A stretch of DNA of 8,287 bases from an uncultured Desulfovibrio sp. (lineage in GTDB: Bacteria > Desulfobacterota > Desulfovibrionia > Desulfovibrionales > Desulfovibrionaceae): positions 1 to 8,287 of the forward strand of contig CAMWVJ010000041.1 of NCBI GenBank assembly GCA_947177645.1, read 5' to 3'. This document shows positions 1 through 6,330 of this stretch, one piece after another. The number at the start of each line of letters is the position of its first letter. Positions within the stretch are counted from its first letter, which is position 1. Under the pieces are notes generated by a model that was not told where the DNA came from, did no database searches, and worked only from the letters and a program-made list of their open reading frames with translations. The position numbers were made by a program, and so were the translations under genes.

Positions 1-1336
1 CGCGCGCGATGCCCATCTCCCCGGCGGGGACATCATTCGTGATGACCGAGCCCGCGCCCACGAGCGCGTCCGCGCCCACCTCCACGGGCGCCACGAGCGC
101 CGTATTGCTGCCGATGAAGGCATGCACGCCGATGACCGTGCGGTGCTTGTGCACGCCGTCATAATTGCAGGTGATGGTGCCCGCGCCGATATTGGCGGCA
201 GCCCCGATTTCCGCGTCGCCGAGATAGCTCAGGTGGTTGGCCTTGGCGCCCCGTCCGAGGCGGGCGTTTTTGAGCTCCACAAAATTGCCCACATGGGAGT
301 CGGGCTCGAGCAGCGCACCGGGCCGGAGCCTGGCGAAAGGCCCCACGATGCTGCCCTCGCCGGCCTCGGCACCCTCAAGATGCGAGAAGGAGCGGATGCG
401 CGCACCAGAGCGGACCACGCTGTCTCGAAGGACGCAGTGGGACTCGATGCGCGCCCCGGCCTCCACGCGCGAACGGCCATAGATCTCGCAGGGGCCGGTG
501 ATCTCGGCGCCGGGCGCGACCTCGGCGAAAGGCCCCACGCGCACGAGCCCTGGCGCGTGCAGGGTGACGCCGCTCTCAAGCAGCCGGGCGACGATGCGGG
601 CGCGCAACAGTTCCTCCATGCGGGCGAGCTCGGCCGGTGAATTGACGCCGAGGAGACTTTCATCCGCGCCGCAGTTGACGCCGCGCACGGTGAGGCCGTC
701 CTCGATGCCCAAGGCCACGAGGTCGGTGATATAGTATTCGCCGCTCTTGTTATCATTATTGGTGCGCGGCAGCAGCCGCGCCACCGCCTCCACATCCAGA
801 AGATAGAGGCCGGCGTTGACCTCGCCCGTGTCCTCGCCGTGGAGGGCCGGGTCAAAATCCTTGGCCTCCACGATGGCGGCCACGTCGCCGTCACGGCGCA
901 CCACGCGGCCATACGCTCCGGCGTCGTCCAGCGAGAGCGAGGCGAAGGCGATGTCCGCGCCCCCGGCCGCGGCGAGGAAGCGGGCCACGATGTCAGTGGT
1001 GAGGAGCGGCACATCGCCGTTCACCACGAGCACATGCGTGGCGCCGTGCTCCCTGAGGGTGGGGAGGGCCGTGGCGAGCGCGTGGCCGGTGCCGAGCTGC
1101 TGCGCCTGCGTGATCGTCGCCAGGTCGGGAAAGGCGGTTTCCACCTCGGCCGCGCCGTGGCCCACAACTGCCCAAATGCCCCCGGCGCCGTCCGCCTCCG
1201 CAAAGAGCGGGCGCAGGGCGGCGAGCACATAGGCGAGCATGGGTTCGGCCAGAAGCTCCTGGAGCACCTTGGGGCGCGGCGAGTGCATGCGGGTGCCTTT
1301 GCCGGCGGCGAGGATGAGGGCGGCGGGCTTAGCCAT
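1..1336 (-). CDS. glmU: Bifunctional UDP-N-acetylglucosamine pyrophosphorylase / glucosamine-1-phosphate N-acetyltransferase, 3' end off window
   Basis: GlmU acetylates glucosamine-1-phosphate and then couples it to UTP, giving UDP-GlcNAc for peptidoglycan and lipopolysaccharide in the cytoplasm. The reading frame is open for 445 codons from the ATG at 1336 to the window edge, so about ten C-terminal residues and the stop are missing compared with the ~456 residues of E. coli GlmU. The N-terminal nucleotidyltransferase half shows LILAAGKGTRM (residues 7-17), the catalytic-type Lys23 in RPKVL, NGDVPL (106-111, metal-binding Asp108), IVEAK (155-159), EVNAG (172-176), GEYYITD (199-205) and GVNS (230-233). 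From about residue 250 it becomes a left-handed beta-helix of hexapeptide repeats, with VGNFVELKNARLG, the presumed acetyltransferase base His368 in ANHLSYLG, and GAGTITCNYDG. The start is fixed by AAGGAGG four bases upstream. It is transcribed away from groES and appears intact in the visible part. Confidence 0.97.
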   Translation of the reverse strand, partial: MAKPAALILAAGKGTRMHSPRPKVLQELLAEPMLAYVLAALRPLFAEADGAGGIWAVVGHGAAEVETAFPDLATITQAQQLGTGHALATALPTLREHGATHVLVVNGDVPLLTTDIVARFLAAAGGADIAFASLSLDDAGAYGRVVRRDGDVAAIVEAKDFDPALHGEDTGEVNAGLYLLDVEAVARLLPRTNNDNKSGEYYITDLVALGIEDGLTVRGVNCGADESLLGVNSPAELARMEELLRARIVARLLESGVTLHAPGLVRVGPFAEVAPGAEITGPCEIYGRSRVEAGARIESHCVLRDSVVRSGARIRSFSHLEGAEAGEGSIVGPFARLRPGALLEPDSHVGNFVELKNARLGRGAKANHLSYLGDAEIGAAANIGAGTITCNYDGVHKHRTVIGVHAFIGSNTALVAPVEVGADALVGAGSVITNDVPAGEMGIAR

Positions 1337-1427
1337 GGGGCCTCCTTTGCTGTTTCATCGCCGCATCCATAGCCCCAAGGGCGGCAAACGGCAAGCGCGG
1401 GGCCGCCACTGCAAATCTTTGGGGCAT

Positions 1428-1443
1428 CCGCCGGGAACGGCGG
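1428..1443. repeat. Perfect 6-bp inverted repeat with a four-base loop in the glmU leader
   Basis: CCGCCG (1428-1433), loop GGAA, CGGCGG (1438-1443). Neither strand has a T tract after it, so it is not an intrinsic terminator. If glmU is transcribed from the AT-rich island near 1500, the hairpin would lie in the glmU 5' leader about 90 bases before the start codon. Function unknown; such a short GC palindrome may arise by chance in this composition. Confidence 0.4.
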
Positions 1444-1531
1444 CAAAAGGCGCCCCGGGGAGAAGAAAAATGAAAAATTTTTTGCGCGCACCCCTTTTCA
1501 AGCGCGAAGCATGACTTATCTCTTGCCCGTG

Positions 1532-1552
1532 CGGAGCTCACTCGCGGCTCCG
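1532..1552. repeat. Inverted repeat with 9-base spacer upstream of groES, possible operator
   Basis: CGGAGC (1532-1537), nine bases, GCTCCG (1547-1552). The 9-base spacer is the same as in the CIRCE operator of HrcA, and the position about 95 bases upstream of groES would suit an operator. However, the arms do not match the CIRCE consensus (TTAGCACTC/GAGTGCTAA). The symmetry is seen directly; the operator role is inference and chance symmetry is a real alternative. Confidence 0.3.
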
Positions 1553-1647
1553 TAGCGGCCCGCAACGCGCAATCAGCGGCGCGTCCGTGGCAACGGCCGC
1601 CGTTTCGCCCCCCATGGGCCATAACACCCTTTCCTGGAGGATATGCA

Positions 1648-1935
1648 ATGAAGCTCAAACCCCTCAATGACCGTGTTCTGGTCAAGCGTCTTGAATCCGA
1701 GGAAAAGACCGCCGGCGGTCTGTACATTCCCGATACCGCCAAGGAAAAGCCCTCCAAGGGGCAGGTCGTGGCCGTGGGCCCGGGCAAGATGGATGAGAAC
1801 GGCAAGCGCATCCCCATGGCCGTCAAGCCGGGCGACGAAGTGCTCTTCAACAAGTATGCGGGCACCGAAGTCAAGCTGGACAACGTGGATCATCTCGTCA
1901 TGCGCGAGGAAGACATCCTCGCCATCATCGACTAA
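1648..1935 (+). CDS. groES: Co-chaperonin GroES (10 kDa chaperonin)
   Basis: GroES forms the heptameric lid that caps the GroEL folding cage in the cytoplasm. The 95-residue product has the usual length. It begins [14 protein letters not shown], contains the mobile-loop region ([20 protein letters not shown], about residues 17-36) with the hydrophobic GGLYIPD stretch that contacts GroEL, then the VVAVGPGK strand, and ends with [12 protein letters not shown], the typical GroES C-terminus. The ATG is preceded by GGAGG at 1636-1640, seven bases away. groEL follows after 76 bases on the same strand, the standard groESL order, so the two are almost certainly cotranscribed. Confidence 0.98.
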   Translation: MKLKPLNDRVLVKRLESEEKTAGGLYIPDTAKEKPSKGQVVAVGPGKMDENGKRIPMAVKPGDEVLFNKYAGTEVKLDNVDHLVMREEDILAIID

Positions 1936-1962
1936 GCGGCCGGCCGCCGCCATGGGCGCCGG
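1936..1962 (+). repeat. Palindrome / hairpin in the groES-groEL spacer
   Basis: Directly after the groES stop lies a perfect 12-base palindrome (GCGGCCGGCCGC, 1936-1947). Alternatively CCGGC (1940-1944) pairs with GCCGG (1958-1962), with GCC (1949-1951)/GGC (1955-1957) inside, giving a bulged hairpin. No U tract follows, so it is unlikely to terminate fully. It could stabilise or pause the groES transcript, but this is inference. Confidence 0.35.
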
Positions 1963-1996
1963 ATATAGTCTGTTTATCCCCCCAGTTCGCATCTAA

Positions 1997-3658
<1,662 letters not shown>

Positions 3659-3699
3659 ACCGAATGCCCGCGCCCCAAGGGGTGTGAAAGCTGAACTCA

Positions 3700-3730
3700 A
3701 AAGGCCCTCCGGCACTGCCGGGGGGCCTTT
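3700..3730 (+). terminator. Intrinsic terminator of the groESL operon
   Basis: A 14-bp stem (3700-3713 with 3717-3730, one T-G wobble at 3708/3722) encloses a three-base loop. The arms begin AAAGGCCC and end GGGCCTTT, and GTGTTG follows, giving a short U-rich exit. It lies 41 bases after the groEL stop. The A-rich left side could also allow some termination in the other direction, but no minus-strand gene is nearby. Confidence 0.87.
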
Positions 3731-3757
3731 GTGTTGCGGCGCGGCATGGGATATACA
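3729..3757 (+). promoter_or_regulatory. Candidate sigma70-type promoter for the esterase gene
   Basis: TTGTGT (3729-3734), 17 bases, TATACA (3752-3757, four of six matches to TATAAT). Transcription would begin near 3764, leaving a leader of about 28 bases before the GTG at 3792. The -35 overlaps the last bases of the groEL terminator. The match is moderate, but an independent promoter is expected because the terminator separates this gene from groEL. Confidence 0.4.
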
Positions 3758-3775
3758 GCGGGAATGCAGTCAGCA

Positions 3776-3787
3776 GGGGAGGAAGGG
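3776..3787 (+). promoter_or_regulatory. Purine-rich ribosome binding site deciding the GTG start
   Basis: GGGGAGGAAGGG ends four bases before the GTG at 3792. It offers GGAGG at nine bases or AAGGG at four bases spacing. No in-frame ATG has a comparable site: the upstream one is inside groEL (3528), and the next one downstream is codon 28. Confidence 0.6.
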
Positions 3788-3791
3788 AACA

Positions 3792-4646
3792 GTGGGAAAA
3801 CTTCTTGAGCGCCGCAAGGCCGTGAGCCATTTTGAGAAGCTGCCGGCAAGCGGCTCCATCGAGCATTGCACCATGAGCAGCGACATCCTGAGAGAAAACA
3901 AGGAGTTCTCGGTCTACCTGCCTTCAGGATATGAGGAGGGCACGGGGCAGTATCCCGTGCTCTACCTGCTGCATCCGGCCGGGGGCACGCATGAGACGTG
4001 GATACGTCAGGGCCAGTTGCCGCAGGTGGTCGACGATGCCATCCGTTCCGGCATGGCTTTGCCCATGATCATCGTGCTGCCGGACGGCAGCGGCGTGGAG
4101 GAGTCCCATCTTGGGGAGCGCCTGGGCTTTTTCTCCGTGCCCGGCTGGGACTATGAGGCCTATTTCCGCCAGGAACTGCTCGCGCTTATCGACGCGGCCT
4201 ACCGAACCCGGGCGGACAGAAGATCCCGCGCTATCACGGGCGCTTCCATGGGCGGGGAGGCAGCCATCGCTTACGCGCAGAAAAACCCGGACCTCTTTGG
4301 CGCGGCCTGCGCGCTGAGCGGCCTTGTGGGCCACCCGGAGCAGAGCCGGATGGCGCACACCGACAAGGACTATGCGGCCTCGCTCATGGCCAACGATCCC
4401 CTGGCCTTTGTGAAAAACGCAAGCCCCGAAGCCGTGGAAAAACTGAAAACCGTCCGCTGGTACGCGGACTGCGGCGACTGCGACTTCTTTTATGAGGGAA
4501 ATACAGAATTTTTCCTCGCCATGAAGGCCAGGGGCATTCCGCTGGCCTACAGGATGCGCAGCGGCGCCCACAACTGGTATTACTGGGTCACGGGCCTGGC
4601 GCCCATCCTCCAGTTTTTGTCCGCAGGTTTTGCCGCCGGCGCGTGA
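3792..4646 (+). CDS. Putative serine esterase (esterase D / antigen 85-like alpha/beta hydrolase)
   Basis: The 284-residue product has the layout of the putative esterase family (PF00756 type: esterase D, feruloyl and acetyl esterases, enterochelin esterase). Visible elements are FSVYLPSGYEEG and YPVLYLLHPAGG (about 39-65, oxyanion-side strand), IIVLPDGSG (93-101), a nucleophile elbow GASMGG with Ser152, YADCGDCDFFYEGN (224-237) giving the acid (Asp229 or Asp231), and SGAHNWYYW (257-265) with catalytic-type His260. No signal peptide or membrane segment is apparent, so it is probably cytoplasmic. The GTG start is chosen for the strong upstream ribosome binding site; extending to the first ATG at 3528 would put the start inside groEL. 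It is isolated between two terminators, so neighbours do not indicate a substrate. Family assignment is firm, the ester substrate unknown. Confidence 0.85.
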   Translation: MGKLLERRKAVSHFEKLPASGSIEHCTMSSDILRENKEFSVYLPSGYEEGTGQYPVLYLLHPAGGTHETWIRQGQLPQVVDDAIRSGMALPMIIVLPDGSGVEESHLGERLGFFSVPGWDYEAYFRQELLALIDAAYRTRADRRSRAITGASMGGEAAIAYAQKNPDLFGAACALSGLVGHPEQSRMAHTDKDYAASLMANDPLAFVKNASPEAVEKLKTVRWYADCGDCDFFYEGNTEFFLAMKARGIPLAYRMRSGAHNWYYWVTGLAPILQFLSAGFAAGA

Positions 4647-4673
4647 GGCGCCTTGCGCACGGCGGATGCGCGG

Positions 4674-4708
4674 AGGGCCGGGCACGCGCGGCGCGCCCGG
4701 TCTCTTTT
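4674..4708 (+). terminator. Intrinsic terminator after the esterase gene
   Basis: CCGGGC (4678-4683) pairs with GCCCGG (4695-4700). There is an inner CGC/GCG stem around a three-base loop after one mismatch, extra outer G-U pairs, and then TCTCTTTT. It starts 28 bases after the esterase stop and lies between two convergent genes. The T tract is on the plus strand only, so it serves the esterase rather than the J-protein gene. Confidence 0.7.
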
Positions 4709-4733
4709 GTGGCAGGTGGGGAGGCCTGCGCCG

Positions 4734-5633
4734 CTATTCGCTGTAGATGGTAAGGTAGAGATCGCCCTGCCAGGGGCCCACGCGCTTGCCGAGGCCTTTG
4801 AGGCGCACGGGCTTGCCGGGCGTGAAATCCTGCGGCAGGGTCACTTCCACGGTGTGCAGCTCGTCGGAAAGGCCGCGCCGTATCTGGAGGCGGATGCGCC
4901 GCCCCGGGGCAAGATGCGCGGCCGGCAGGCGCAGGCTTTGCTCCTCGTCGATCTGGCGCCGGAGCCAGTCCTTGACGACGCCGGTGACGCCCTTGTTGAG
5001 GTCGCGGTTCCAGTTGGGCGTGCCCCAAGCGATGTTGCCCTGATGCAGCTTGGTGTTCTGCCTGGGAGGCGCTTCCTTGCGCGGCGGCGGCTCGCGCCGC
5101 GGCTGTCGGGCCTGTGTCTGCCGCGGCCCCTCGTCCTGGGAGGGTCTTGGGCCGGTCTGCTGGCGGTTGAGCTCGCTGTAAATATCTTCAAACACCCGGC
5201 GCGCAAAGGGGTCATTGAGCAGGTCGCGGAGCACGTCCTGCTCGGCATACGCCTTTTGCGCCCGCTCGCCCTCGCGGTTGTGGGCCGTCTGCTCGGCCGC
5301 GCCCTTTTGCTCTTCCGCGCCGGCTTCCGCCGCGCCCTGCCGCGTCCCTTGGGTGGCATTGCCCTCTGATGCGCCGCCTGCCGCCTTTTTCTGCGCTTCC
5401 GCGGCGCGCCTCGCGTCCTCCTCGGGCTTGAGCAGGGCCGTGAGCGCCACATAGGCCTCGTTGAGCAATTGGAACTGCCGCCCAGCCTCGGGATTGCCCG
5501 GGTTGAGGTCCGGGTGCAGCTCAAAGGCGCGCCGCCTGTAGGCGCGCTTGACCGCCTGAAGGTCCGCGCCTTTTTCAAGGCGCAGAACCTCGTAGCATTC
5601 CTTGAGTGAGAGCTGGCGGGACGGTCGGCGCAT
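4734..5633 (-). CDS. J-domain co-chaperone without zinc finger, DnaJ/CbpA-like C-terminus
   Basis: The 299-residue protein starts with a J domain (about residues 11-70). It has LKECYEVLRLEKGADLQAVK, the DnaK-stimulating HPD at 40-42, and LNEAYVAL at the end. There is no Gly/Phe segment and no CxxCxGxG zinc repeats. Instead residues ~71-205 form a linker rich in Ala, Glu, Gln, Arg and later Pro, interrupted by a likely helix DVLRDLLNDPFARRVFEDIY. The last ~65 residues resemble one DnaJ C-terminal substrate-binding subdomain (PGRRIRLQIRRG ... DFTPGKPVRLKGLG ... GDLYLTIY). Known J proteins deliver clients to DnaK; that role is inferred from HPD. It begins 33 bases after the ykgJ-like stop, suggesting one transcript. 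No clear ribosome binding site precedes the ATG at 5633, so translational coupling is possible. Precise J-protein class unsure. Confidence 0.85.
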   Translation of the reverse strand: MRRPSRQLSLKECYEVLRLEKGADLQAVKRAYRRRAFELHPDLNPGNPEAGRQFQLLNEAYVALTALLKPEEDARRAAEAQKKAAGGASEGNATQGTRQGAAEAGAEEQKGAAEQTAHNREGERAQKAYAEQDVLRDLLNDPFARRVFEDIYSELNRQQTGPRPSQDEGPRQTQARQPRREPPPRKEAPPRQNTKLHQGNIAWGTPNWNRDLNKGVTGVVKDWLRRQIDEEQSLRLPAAHLAPGRRIRLQIRRGLSDELHTVEVTLPQDFTPGKPVRLKGLGKRVGPWQGDLYLTIYSE

Positions 5634-5666
5634 GGCGGTCAGGGTTTTGGTTCGTGCCGGAAAAGG

Positions 5667-6119
5667 TCAGGGAAGGACAAGGGCATTGGCCTCGCGGGCC
5701 GGGTCGCTGGCGAGGAGGCCGTGCTCCTTGAGATAGGCGCGGCCGGCACGGGCGAAGTCGGCATGGGCCGCTTCCGGGTCGATGCCGGGGCAAAATTCCT
5801 TGGCCATGGCGAGGCTCGCCGAGTCTTCGATATTGCCGCGGAAAAAGGGCCACGCGCGGCAGATGGAGGGCTTGCCCTCATGCACGGCGCAGCCTTTGCC
5901 CTCGCGGAAAAAGACGCAGCGGCCGTCTTCGCCGTTGCGGATCTTGAGCTTGCCGCCCGACATCTCGCCGTAGCGCTCCGCCACCGCTTCGGCGGCGAGC
6001 CCGAGAAAGGCCGCGAGCCGCGCAAGGTCAGCCGGGCTCACGACGATGCCGCCGCGCCCCTCGCAGCAGTGGCCGCACTGGCGGCAGTGGAAGAGGGAAT
6101 CGGCGTCGGGCTCGGGCAT
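5667..6119 (-). CDS. YkgJ-family cysteine-cluster protein (putative zinc/iron-chelating domain)
   Basis: The 150-residue product carries the family cluster FHCRQCGHCCEGRGG (Cys12, 15, 18, 19) followed by IVVSPADLARLAAFLGL. Later it has GRCVFFREGKGCAVHEGKPSICRAWPFFR and EFCPGID, making eight cysteines in the characteristic spacing of the YkgJ / UPF0153 (PF03692) family, thought to bind zinc or an iron-sulfur cluster. The family's reaction is mostly unknown; a flagellin lysine methylase is one characterised relative. The start at 6119 is preferred because TGAGGT lies just upstream, whereas the ATG at 6152, which would add 11 residues, has no ribosome binding site. It is the first gene of a likely operon with the J-domain gene. 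No signal peptide is visible, so it is probably cytoplasmic. Confidence 0.85.
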   Translation of the reverse strand: MPEPDADSLFHCRQCGHCCEGRGGIVVSPADLARLAAFLGLAAEAVAERYGEMSGGKLKIRNGEDGRCVFFREGKGCAVHEGKPSICRAWPFFRGNIEDSASLAMAKEFCPGIDPEAAHADFARAGRAYLKEHGLLASDPAREANALVLP

Positions 6120-6124
6120 GACAT

Positions 6125-6130
6125 ACCTCA
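6125..6130 (-). promoter_or_regulatory. Ribosome binding site deciding the ykgJ-like start
   Basis: On the minus strand TGAGGT is followed five bases later by the ATG at 6119 (GAGG core spaced six bases). The alternative ATG at 6152 is preceded only by GC-rich sequence and sits in a hairpin loop. Confidence 0.6.
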
Positions 6131-6143
6131 CGGAAAGTGCGGG

Positions 6144-6161
6144 GCCGGCCATGCGGCCGGC
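6144..6161. repeat. Perfect 7-bp inverted repeat in the ykgJ-like leader
   Basis: GCCGGCC (6144-6150), loop ATGC, GGCCGGC (6155-6161). It lies between the predicted minus-strand transcription start (~6173) and the preferred start codon at 6119. The 5' leader could therefore fold here, and the alternative ATG at 6152 would be in the hairpin loop. No T tract follows in either direction. Confidence 0.5.
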
Positions 6162-6179
6162 GTGCCCGCGGTTCGGGCG

Positions 6180-6208
6180 AGTCTAGCCGCCTCTGGCAAA
6201 ACATACAA
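6180..6208 (-). promoter_or_regulatory. Candidate sigma70-type promoter for the ykgJ-like/J-domain operon
   Basis: Read on the minus strand: TTGTAT (6208-6203), 17 bases, TAGACT (6185-6180, four of six matches to TATAAT). Transcription would begin near 6173, about 53 bases before the preferred start codon. Spacing is optimal and the site is at the right place in a divergent intergenic region. Confidence 0.5.
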
Positions 6209-6234
6209 GCCCGCAAAAGGCGCCCTGCCCGAAA

Positions 6235-6263
6235 TTGACCCTGCGCCCCGCGCTTTGTACCAT
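6235..6263 (+). promoter_or_regulatory. Candidate sigma70-type promoter for the TDT transporter gene
   Basis: TTGACC (6235-6240, five of six matches to TTGACA), 17 bases, TACCAT (6258-6263, four of six). Transcription would start near 6270, giving a leader of about 60 bases before the ATG at 6331. It is back to back with the minus-strand promoter at 6180-6208, with 26 bases between the two -35 boxes. Confidence 0.55.
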
Positions 6264-6320
6264 TGCCGGAGGCTTCCCGCAGACCGGGGCAAAGTGTGCC
6301 CCGGCAGGCCCGCAGTTTTT

Positions 6321-6326
6321 CGGAGG
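6321..6326 (+). promoter_or_regulatory. Ribosome binding site deciding the transporter start
   Basis: CGGAGG ends four bases before the ATG at 6331. This argues against the longer in-frame reading from the TTG at 6235, which coincides with the candidate -35 box and would add 32 residues without transporter character. Confidence 0.7.
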
Positions 6327-6330
6327 CGGC

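Larger units (their letters stand above)
1337..1647. promoter_or_regulatory. Divergent glmU/groES intergenic control region
   Basis: These 311 bases separate the glmU start (minus) from the groES start (plus) and must hold both promoters. No convincing gene lies here. An AT-rich island at about 1461-1483 stands out in an otherwise GC-rich stretch. On the minus strand an exact TTGAAA sits at 1501-1496, a possible -35 for glmU, but no good -10 follows at normal spacing (ATTTTT at 17 bases is the best). On the plus strand TTTTCA (1495-1500) followed by TATCTC (1517-1522) is only a weak sigma70-like pair. Two hairpin-forming inverted repeats (1428-1443 and 1532-1552) are listed separately. No canonical CIRCE element and no clear sigma32 promoter could be found by eye. 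Confidence 0.6.

Noticed and set aside
122..1372. Several open frames of 60-260 codons overlapping glmU on both strands
   Set aside because: The glmU frame explains the region with motifs throughout. The others have Arg/Ala/Pro-rich shadow compositions and no domains.
1496..1502. Minus-strand CTTGAAA resembling a sigma32 -35 element
   Set aside because: No CCCCAT-type -10 follows at a suitable distance, and it points toward glmU rather than groES. Kept only as a weak possible sigma70 -35 in the intergenic entry.
1606..1625. CCCCCCAT and CATAAC before groES as possible sigma32 or sigma70 -10 elements
   Set aside because: No matching -35 (CTTGAA or TTGACA-like) lies at the correct spacing upstream.
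1329..1992. Minus-strand open frames across groES and the upstream region
   Set aside because: They are antisense to groES or run through the divergent control region. They show no domain and the composition is that of shadow frames.
6235..6330. N-terminal extension of the transporter from a TTG at 6235
   Set aside because: It overlaps the best plus-strand promoter, lacks a ribosome binding site and adds a non-membrane segment. The ATG at 6331 has a good CGGAGG.
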